Below are positions 41,735-47,795 of a DNA stretch of 64,000 nucleotides, piece by piece. A program made the translations under genes and the position numbers. How positions within the stretch are numbered: the stretch's first letter is position 1; each line of letters begins with the position of its first letter. The DNA lies in contig NZ_CP139559.1 of assembly GCF_034263275.1 (NCBI RefSeq), positions 6,944,001-7,008,000 of the forward strand. Reading direction: 5' to 3'. Source of the DNA: Mucilaginibacter sp. cycad4 (GTDB lineage: Bacteria; Bacteroidota; Bacteroidia; Sphingobacteriales; Sphingobacteriaceae). A model generated the notes under the pieces. It worked only from the letters and a program-made list of their open reading frames with translations. It made no database searches and was not told the DNA's origin.

Positions 41735-42487
41735 ATGCTCAAAGCAATAAAAGAACAACGTACCCTTAAAGAAAACCTGATGCTGGCCTCATCAACGGCA
41801 TTTGTAGCAGGCGTTACCAATGTGGCGGGCATGCTGGCTTTTTTGGCTTTTACCTCAAATATTACCGGGCATGTGGCTAATCTCGCCAAGCACATTATTG
41901 AGCAAAACTATCGCCAGATGATCATCTTTTTAGTTTGGCTGATGATGTTCTTTGCGGGGGCATTTGTATCCAGCTTTATTGTACGTTCATTTGAGGATAA
42001 AAGCAGGTGGCGGGCAAACTCTACCCCAATGGTGATTGAAGCTGTCATTTTACTGGCGGTTGCCATTTACGGGCATAATTTTTACCGGGAAACGCAGCTG
42101 GAACGCGAAATTGTGATCAGCGCTATTTTGTTTTCGATGGGATTGCAAAACAGCCTGGTTTCTAATATCTCGGGCGGACTGATCAAATCGAGCCATTTAA
42201 CGGGTTTATTTACCGACCTGGGCAGCGAAGTGGCCGAATGGTTCCATCCGCGTACCAAAAATACCGAAGCCGCCGGTAATAAACTACTGATCAGGTTTAC
42301 AGTGCTTGGTTTTTACCTGTTTGGTGCACTGGCAGGCGGATATTTTTTTAACCTGTATGAGTTTGCCATATTTTATTTTATCCCGGTTATTTTGCTAACC
42401 ATTATGTATTATGACGTTTCGCCGCTTGCTTTGCATAAACTTAGCCGTATGTTTGCATGGGGCAGGAAACGTCAAACCGCATCTTAA
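41735..42487 (+). CDS. DUF1275 (YoaK-like) membrane protein
   Basis: A 250-residue polytopic protein of the DUF1275/YoaK family. NLMLASSTAFVAGVTNVAGM LAF and TSNITGHVANLAKHII mark the first helices, and FSMGLQNSLVSNISGGLIKS SHLTGLFTDLG is the conserved second half, giving about six membrane helices in two similar halves. The function of the family is not established. A second beta-carbonic anhydrase starts 20 bases later, so the two are very probably co-transcribed, the same arrangement as the SulP-CA pair just upstream. Confidence 0.85.
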   Translation: MLKAIKEQRTLKENLMLASSTAFVAGVTNVAGMLAFLAFTSNITGHVANLAKHIIEQNYRQMIIFLVWLMMFFAGAFVSSFIVRSFEDKSRWRANSTPMVIEAVILLAVAIYGHNFYRETQLEREIVISAILFSMGLQNSLVSNISGGLIKSSHLTGLFTDLGSEVAEWFHPRTKNTEAAGNKLLIRFTVLGFYLFGALAGGYFFNLYEFAIFYFIPVILLTIMYYDVSPLALHKLSRMFAWGRKRQTAS

Positions 42488-42507
42488 AACATCAATCTTA
42501 AAAATAT

Positions 42508-43164
42508 ATGTGTGCTCAAATTCATGATACCAGTCATATTACCTACGAGGGCTTACTGGAAGGAAACAAAAAATTTATTGAAGGTGCTTTGGCCGAAGAC
42601 CCTCAATATTTTGATAAACTGGCTAACGGGCAAAAGCCCCCTATACTTTGGATAGGTTGCGCCGACAGCCGCGTACCTGCCAACCAGATCACCAATACCG
42701 CCCCGGGCGAGATCTTTGTACACCGTAACATTGCCAATATGGTTATCCACTCGGACATGAACATGCTGAGTGTGCTCGATTACGCTGTGAACGTATTGAA
42801 AGTAAAACATGTGATAGTGACCGGCCACTATGGCTGCGGCGGTGTTAATGCGGCCATGAGCAACACCCAGTTTGGCCTGATAGATAACTGGCTGCGCCAT
42901 ATTAAAGATGTTTACCGCTTACATGCCGATGAGCTCGACGCCATTGAGAACGAAACCGAACGCAGTAACCGCCTGGTTGAGCTTAACGTGATTGAGAATG
43001 TATATAACCTCTGCAAAACATCCATTGTGCAAAATGCCTGGGCGCAGGGACAGGAACTTGCCGTACACGGCTGGGTTTACAGCCTCAGCACCGGCCTGAT
43101 TAACGATATGAAGGTAAGCACTTATGACAATGCCAATATGGATAATGTGTTTAAGTTCAAGTAA
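42508..43164 (+). CDS. Beta-carbonic anhydrase 2
   Basis: A 218-residue beta-carbonic anhydrase. Zinc ligands Cys51 (WIGCADSR), His107 and Cys110 (TGHYGCGG), with Asp53 and Arg55. It is a close paralogue of the enzyme at 40752, roughly two-thirds identical by eye, with several long identical blocks such as HSDMNMLSVLDYAVNVLKVK. It follows the DUF1275 gene by 20 bases. The duplication with different membrane partners suggests different uses or regulation. Confidence 0.93.
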   Translation: MCAQIHDTSHITYEGLLEGNKKFIEGALAEDPQYFDKLANGQKPPILWIGCADSRVPANQITNTAPGEIFVHRNIANMVIHSDMNMLSVLDYAVNVLKVKHVIVTGHYGCGGVNAAMSNTQFGLIDNWLRHIKDVYRLHADELDAIENETERSNRLVELNVIENVYNLCKTSIVQNAWAQGQELAVHGWVYSLSTGLINDMKVSTYDNANMDNVFKFK

Positions 43165-43422
43165 GAGAGAATCAAGAAGTCAAGATTCAAGAGACAAGAA
43201 GAAAGAAGTCAAGAATCCAAGATTCAGGAATCAAGAGAGAAAGACTAAAAAAAGAATATACGCAAAACGTCATTGCAAGGTATGAAGCAATCCCAAACTA
43301 TACAGATCGGCTCTGTAGGTCGGGGATTGCTTCATACCTCGCAATGACGTTTTTATTTGAGGTTATCGATTCAATGAAGCCAATTCTTGCTTCCTGAATC
43401 TTGACTTCTTAAATCTATTCCT
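43165..43422. repeat. Low-complexity CAAGA arms enclosing a REP-like palindrome
   Basis: The outer arms iterate AAGAAGTCAAGATTCAAGAG at 43168-43245 and its rough complement CTTGCTTCCTGAATCTTGACTTCTT at 43385-43415. Inside, ACGTCATTGCAAGGTATGAA GCAATCCC (43267-43294) pairs with its inverted copy at 43323-43350, 27 of 28 bases. The inner element is of the CGTCATTGCGAGG type seen dispersed in many bacterial genomes. It lies between two convergent genes. Confidence 0.8.
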
Positions 43423-45060
43423 CTATACTTCCTTTGCCAAAAAAGGATACCTGTAATCCTTCGGCGGATCAAAGGTTTCTTTGATGGTGCGTGGCGATAC
43501 CCAGCGAAGCAGGTTGATCATCGATCCGGCTTTATCGTTAGTGCCCGATCCCCTGGCGCCGCCAAATGGCTGCTGACCAACTACCGCACCTGTAGGCTTA
43601 TCATTAATATAGAAGTTACCTGCCGCGTTGCGTAAACGGGTGGTAGCTTTTTCAATAGCATACCTGTCCTGCGAGATGATTGAGCCTGTAAGCGCGTAGA
43701 TAGATGTTTTGTCTACAACCTCAAGGATCTCATCAAATTTATCGTCTTCGTAAACGTAAACGGTTAATACGGGGCCAAAAAGCTCCTCGCACATGGTTAC
43801 ATAATATGGGTCTTCAACTTTTAACACGGTTGGCTCAATGAACCAGCCTTTGCTTTTATCGTAGTTGCCGCCGGCAACAATCTCAACGCTCTCGTCGGTT
43901 TTGGCGGCGTCGATGTATTTGGCCAGTTTATCAAACGATACTTCGGTGATCACGGCATTGATGAAGTTTTCAAAATCCTCTACCGGACCAATTTTAAAAG
44001 AAGTAATGTCACGCTGCATGTTTGCTTTTACCGCCGGCCATAATGAAGCGGGGATATAAGCCCTTGATGCAGCCGAACATTTTTGTCCCTGGTACTCAAA
44101 CGCGCCGCGAACAAGAGCGGTGCTCACTACATCGGCATTAGCACTTGGGTGGGCAAGTACAAAGTCTTTACCACCGGTTTCGCCCACAATGCGCGGGTAG
44201 GTTTTGTATTTGTGGATATTGGTGCCGATAGTTTGCCAGATGTTCTGGAATACTTTGGTTGAACCGGTAAAGTGGATCCCGGCAAAATCGGGATGGTTAA
44301 AGATCACCTCGCCTGCAACCGGGCCATCAACGTAGATGAGGTTGATGACGCCATCAGGTACACCGGCTTCTTTAAAGATCTTCATGATCACATTGGCAGC
44401 ATAGATTTGCGGATAGGCAGGTTTCCAAACTACCACGTTACCCATCATGGCTGCTGATGCAGGCAGGTTGCCGGCAATAGCAGTAAAGTTGAACGGCGTT
44501 AATGCAAATACAAAACCTTCCAGCGGGCGTTGCTCCACCCGGTTCCAAACACCTTTGCCTGATACAGGCGGCTGTTGTTTGTAAATCTCGGTCATGTATT
44601 CTACGTTGAAACGCAGGAAGTCGATCAGCTCACATGCCGAATCGATCTCGGCCTGGTAAGCGTTTTTCGACTGGCCAAGCATCGTTGCTGCATTGATCTC
44701 GGCACGGTATGGCCCGGCAATCAGTTCGGCAGCTTTCAGGAATATGGCGGCGCGTTGTTCCCAGGCCAGGTTTTCCCAGTCGGCTTTGGCTGCAAGGGCA
44801 GCATCAATAGCGGCGGTAACGTGGCTTGCATCACCTTCGCTGAAGGTAGCCAGCAAATGTTTATGATCATGCGGCGGACGGATCTCCAGCTTAGTGCCGG
44901 TACGTACTTCCTTGCCGCCAATGTACATAGGTATATCTAATTGTTGGGCACGGCCGGCTTCTAAAGCTGCCTTAAGCGCCACACGCTCCAAACTCCGCGG
45001 ACCGTAATTTAAAACGGGCTCATTCACCGGTGCCGGAACATTAAAAAATCCTTTAAGCAT
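43423..45060 (-). CDS. pruA: L-glutamate gamma-semialdehyde (1-pyrroline-5-carboxylate) dehydrogenase
   Basis: Oxidises glutamate semialdehyde to glutamate, the second step of proline degradation (545 aa). The catalytic Cys is in FEYQGQKCSAASRAY near residue 328, the Glu in IVGETGGKDFVLAHP, and the NAD site around VFALTPFNFTAIAGNLPAS and GIHFTGSTKVF. The start MLKGFFNVPAPVNEPVLNYG at 45060 is the usual one; an upstream ATG at 45084 overlaps the -7 box and is rejected. The proline dehydrogenase gene (putA/prodh) is not adjacent. Confidence 0.94.
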   Translation of the reverse strand: MLKGFFNVPAPVNEPVLNYGPRSLERVALKAALEAGRAQQLDIPMYIGGKEVRTGTKLEIRPPHDHKHLLATFSEGDASHVTAAIDAALAAKADWENLAWEQRAAIFLKAAELIAGPYRAEINAATMLGQSKNAYQAEIDSACELIDFLRFNVEYMTEIYKQQPPVSGKGVWNRVEQRPLEGFVFALTPFNFTAIAGNLPASAAMMGNVVVWKPAYPQIYAANVIMKIFKEAGVPDGVINLIYVDGPVAGEVIFNHPDFAGIHFTGSTKVFQNIWQTIGTNIHKYKTYPRIVGETGGKDFVLAHPSANADVVSTALVRGAFEYQGQKCSAASRAYIPASLWPAVKANMQRDITSFKIGPVEDFENFINAVITEVSFDKLAKYIDAAKTDESVEIVAGGNYDKSKGWFIEPTVLKVEDPYYVTMCEELFGPVLTVYVYEDDKFDEILEVVDKTSIYALTGSIISQDRYAIEKATTRLRNAAGNFYINDKPTGAVVGQQPFGGARGSGTNDKAGSMINLLRWVSPRTIKETFDPPKDYRYPFLAKEV

Positions 45061-45081
45061 AGATGGTAATTTATGTTGCCG

Positions 45082-45089
45082 CAAAGATA
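45082..45089 (-). promoter_or_regulatory. -7 promoter element of pruA
   Basis: On the minus strand the sequence reads TATCTTTG followed by C, matching TAnnTTTG. It lies 22 bases upstream of the ATG at 45060 and overlaps the alternative ATG at 45084, supporting the shorter protein. Confidence 0.55.
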
Positions 45090-45205
45090 AGGATTTTGAG
45101 GGGGAAGGTTGGGTAGGGGAATAGAAATTGCAGGAATGTGTTGTATGAAGATTTTATATATTATTAATGGTATTATATTCATAAATTTTAAATTTAGCTT
45201 TTATT

Positions 45206-45772
45206 ATGAAGGAAAGCCTCACTAAACTCGAAGACTTTTTTAATCATCATTCGGTAATCGTCTTAGGAATTATTGCTGTGTTGACGCTTATTTGCAGTAT
45301 AGTATACAATTTGATTTTTAAAAAAACCTACAAGATATCAAAAAGCGATTACGATAAGAAGCTTTCAAATTTCAGCGTTTATTTAATCAACGCATTTCGA
45401 TTAACAATAAAAAAGAGCAGTAAGAAATATCTGTTTTTTAACATAACAATTAGCAATAAAGCTACAGCGAAATATACTTATGTGTCAACTTTGGAAATAG
45501 AATATATAAGAGATGATAATTCTAAAGAATCTATAATTCTTGATTATGTTTCTGCTGATCTTGAATCACCTTTGGTTCAAAAGTTAACTTTTTTTTCAAA
45601 TGAAATCCGACTCGACGAAAAAGATAGTGAATCTAAATGGCTTCTTTACGAGTTTCCCAATATTTTGAAATCATATAGAATATCAAAATATGTTATAAAA
45701 ATCAGAGACATTGATGGAAACGTTGAAACGGTAGATGTTTTCTTAATTAAAGATATTAAAGATGAAAATTAA
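45206..45772 (+). CDS. AT-rich membrane-anchored protein of unknown function
   Basis: A 188-residue protein with one N-terminal membrane helix (HHSVIVLGIIAVLTLICSIV YNLIF), a short basic segment, then a beta-rich domain of about 120 residues (YLFFNITISNKATAKYTYVS, SKWLLYEFPNILKSYRISKY, GNVETVDVFLIKDIK). No family is recognised. The gene is much richer in A and T than pruA or the following genes, and it overlaps the next gene by 11 bases, so the two were probably acquired together. Function unknown. Confidence 0.6.
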   Translation: MKESLTKLEDFFNHHSVIVLGIIAVLTLICSIVYNLIFKKTYKISKSDYDKKLSNFSVYLINAFRLTIKKSSKKYLFFNITISNKATAKYTYVSTLEIEYIRDDNSKESIILDYVSADLESPLVQKLTFFSNEIRLDEKDSESKWLLYEFPNILKSYRISKYVIKIRDIDGNVETVDVFLIKDIKDEN

Positions 45773-46310
45773 AACTTATTCCATTAAAGTTTTTCAAGTT
45801 ATTGCAGATGGTGTTTTATCAGCGCCAGGAATAGGGGAGGGCAGATTTATTCCATCTTTGATAGTTAATGGGATAGAAGATCAAGAATTGGTCGATTTGA
45901 TTTCTATTCATCAGGAAACTCCACCAGGGGATGCAATATTCTTATGGACCAGGCCATTGTGGGATAGAAGTAAAATTATCTTAAATGTCGCTTTTAAAAA
46001 ACCCATGATCATCGAATTCGGAATAGAATTCAACCTGCCGACTCAAAATACACTCATTGATGGGATTATCCAATCAAGAGGATTTTTCCTTCAAGTTGGA
46101 AGAGAGGGTGACAAGCCATCAACTTTGTTCTCCGACAGAATTCTTTTGGAAGTGCCAGAGATGGGATTCGATAAAAAATGGGATGAAATATTAATAGCAA
46201 TAATAAGATCTAAATATAAAAAGCTTAGATATCCAAAAAATGACCTGACAGCAGCCACAAATAAACATATTAGAAGCATGAGGGAATTATGGTCAATCAG
46301 AAGGACATAA
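45762..46310 (+). CDS. AT-rich unknown protein, partner of the preceding gene
   Basis: A 182-residue soluble protein starting MKIKTYSIKVFQVIADGVLS. Conspicuous segments are GDAIFLWTRPLWDRSKIILN VAF, GIEFNLPTQNTLIDGIIQSR GFFLQVG and a helical end (KWDEILIAIIRSKYKKLRYP, MRELWSIRRT). No motif is recognised. It overlaps the preceding gene by 11 bases, implying coupled translation and a two-gene unit. The AT content marks it as a likely transferred piece. Confidence 0.55.
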   Translation: MKIKTYSIKVFQVIADGVLSAPGIGEGRFIPSLIVNGIEDQELVDLISIHQETPPGDAIFLWTRPLWDRSKIILNVAFKKPMIIEFGIEFNLPTQNTLIDGIIQSRGFFLQVGREGDKPSTLFSDRILLEVPEMGFDKKWDEILIAIIRSKYKKLRYPKNDLTAATNKHIRSMRELWSIRRT

Positions 46311-46409
46311 TTGTAAGTTTAATAAATTGATATGGAGTTGATTAGTTGTTATAATGTTTATAGAGGTTTAAGTTTTCGCATTTAATTATCCTTGAAAATC
46401 AACTGTTCC

Positions 46410-46790
46410 ATGCTTACCCCAATAGATTCCTTCTACCTCACCAAAGATGAGCCCAATAAAGGCTGCTTGTTGGCTTTGCGCGATATTGTTTTGGCGTTCG
46501 ATCCTGATATCACCGCCGAGTGGAAATACAACATGCCGTTCTTTTATTATAAAGGCAAAATGTTTTGCTACCTGTGGGTGCACTCCAAAAAACAATGGCC
46601 ATTTTTAGGTATGGTTGAAGGGAAACACCTGCACCATCCCGAACTAACGTTTGAAGACCGTGCCCGTATCAAGATCATGGTTTTTAATCCTGAAGAGGAT
46701 TTGCCGGTTGATACTATCCGGTTTATTTTGAATGAAGCTATTGATCTGTACAGGTCGGGGTTGATCAAGCTGCCAAAGAAGAAACGGTAG
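46410..46790 (+). CDS. DUF1801-family protein
   Basis: A 126-residue protein starting MLTPIDSFYLTKDEPNKGCL; the frame opens with TTG at 46392 but the ATG at 46410 is the family-like start. WKYNMPFFYYKGKMFCYLW and WPFLGMVEGKHLHHPELTF, with a closing helical part (DTIRFILNEAIDLYRSG), match the DUF1801/YdhG-type fold. Function of the family is not clear, with suggested binding of small molecules or iron. It stands before a REP-like element and an MmcQ/YjbR gene. Confidence 0.75.
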   Translation: MLTPIDSFYLTKDEPNKGCLLALRDIVLAFDPDITAEWKYNMPFFYYKGKMFCYLWVHSKKQWPFLGMVEGKHLHHPELTFEDRARIKIMVFNPEEDLPVDTIRFILNEAIDLYRSGLIKLPKKKR

Positions 46791-46797
46791 TTTTTCC

Positions 46798-46900
46798 GTA
46801 GAGACGCATAATTGCGTCTCCCGCAGGATGAGCCGCCTTGTTGAGGATATGGAAAATCAAACGTAATTTGCATGCTGGAGACGCAATTATGCGTCTCTAC
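46798..46900. repeat. 103-bp REP-like inverted repeat, copy 2
   Basis: Perfectly complementary 24-base arms at 46798-46821 and 46877-46900. Each arm is also a palindrome (GAGACGCA-TAAT-TGCGTCTC). Compared with the copy at 738-840 the arm centres differ (TAAT versus TCAC region), yet both arms changed together, so complementarity is preserved. Confidence 0.85.
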
Positions 46901-46926
46901 AATGAGGCGTTTATAAAACCATAACC

Positions 46927-47277
46927 ATGACCATCGAAACCCTTCAATCCATTTGCCATAAGCTACCCGGCGTAACCGAAGATATTAAACTGGACGAACA
47001 CCTGTGCTTTAATGTTGGCGGTAAATCATTCCTGTTTACCCATCCCGATGGTGTACCGCCATCGGCCTCGTTTAAAGTGACTGCCGAAGATTTTGAAGAG
47101 ATCATTTCCAAAGAAGGTTTGGAACCTCAGCCTTATATAGCCCGGTATAAATGGGTACTTGCGCGTGATATCAGTAGTTTGAGTGAAAAGGAATGGGAGC
47201 ATTATATCAGGCAATCGTACCGGCTTATCGCTGATAAGCTACCAGGTAAGGTTAAAAAGGAATTGGGTTTGTTATAG
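46927..47277 (+). CDS. MmcQ/YjbR family protein
   Basis: A 116-residue CyaY-like-fold protein. LQSICHKLPGVTEDIKLDEH LCFNVGGKSF and the end PYIARYKWVLARDISSLSEK EWEHYIRQSYRLIADKLP are the family pattern. Described as DNA-binding by similarity to YjbR, but a solid function is lacking. The VOC gene follows ten bases later, so they may be co-transcribed. Confidence 0.85.
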   Translation: MTIETLQSICHKLPGVTEDIKLDEHLCFNVGGKSFLFTHPDGVPPSASFKVTAEDFEEIISKEGLEPQPYIARYKWVLARDISSLSEKEWEHYIRQSYRLIADKLPGKVKKELGLL

Positions 47278-47287
47278 CGATAAAGCC

Positions 47288-47641
47288 ATGATCAAACTTA
47301 AACTATTGGTTATAAGAACTGCCGATATGCAGAAGCTGGTTGATTTTTATCAGCTACTTGGTGTTAGCTTTGAATATCATAAACATGGAAATTCCCCTTA
47401 TCATTATTCTGCCACTATTGATGAAATGGTGATTGAGATATATCCGCTTACAAAAACTCAAACTGAGGCTGATAAAAATCTTCGCTTAGGTTTTGAGTTA
47501 GATGATTTTGATACGGTAATTGAATTATTAAAGAAAGCAGAAGTGTTGTTCGCGTCTGAACCTACACAAACTGATTTTGGTTTTATGGTAGTAGTTGTTG
47601 ATCCGGATGGCAGAAGGATGGAGTTGTATAAGAAATGGTAA
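47288..47641 (+). CDS. Glyoxalase/bleomycin-resistance (VOC) superfamily protein
   Basis: A 117-residue single-module VOC protein. The start MIKLKLLVIRTADMQKLVDF at 47288 gives the standard first beta-alpha unit; an ATG at 47183 lies inside the MmcQ gene. LGVSFEYHKHGNSPYHYSAT IDEMVIEIYP and FMVVVVDPDGRRMELYKKW complete the module, with the closing Glu in MELY a typical metal-site position. Substrate unknown. Confidence 0.85.
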   Translation: MIKLKLLVIRTADMQKLVDFYQLLGVSFEYHKHGNSPYHYSATIDEMVIEIYPLTKTQTEADKNLRLGFELDDFDTVIELLKKAEVLFASEPTQTDFGFMVVVVDPDGRRMELYKKW

Positions 47642-47651
47642 AAATATCATC

Positions 47652-47757
47652 CCCGTCATGCTGAACTTGTTTCAGCACCCCACGCGCTAAGTGTCCTTTT
47701 GCTTAGCAATCTGTGACTGGTCCTATGGGATCCCGAAACAAGTTCGGGACGACGGAA
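47652..47757. repeat. CGTCATGCTGAACTTG-type inverted repeat
   Basis: CCGTCATGCTGAACTTGTTTCAGCA at 47653 onward is inverted as GATCCCGAAACAAGTTCGGG ACGACGG at 47728-47755. Inside, GCTAAG and CTTAGC form another pair. This is a known kind of dispersed palindrome in Bacteroidota intergenic regions (from memory). Confidence 0.7.
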
Positions 47758-47768
47758 GGAAATAAAAA

Positions 47769-47792
47769 GCCCCCCTTTAGGGGGCGGAGGGG
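47769..47792. repeat. CCCCCTTTAGGGGG element, copy 1
   Basis: GCCCCCCTTTAGGGGGCGGAGGGG, a short GC-rich palindrome three bases from the leuS stop codon. Other copies at 53183-53207 and 55777-55800 also touch gene ends. It may act as part of a terminator here. Confidence 0.7.
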
Positions 47793-47795
47793 CGA

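Noticed and set aside
43165..43422. Repeat cluster considered as a CRISPR array
   Set aside because: The words are inverted and irregular, with no constant repeat length or spacer spacing.
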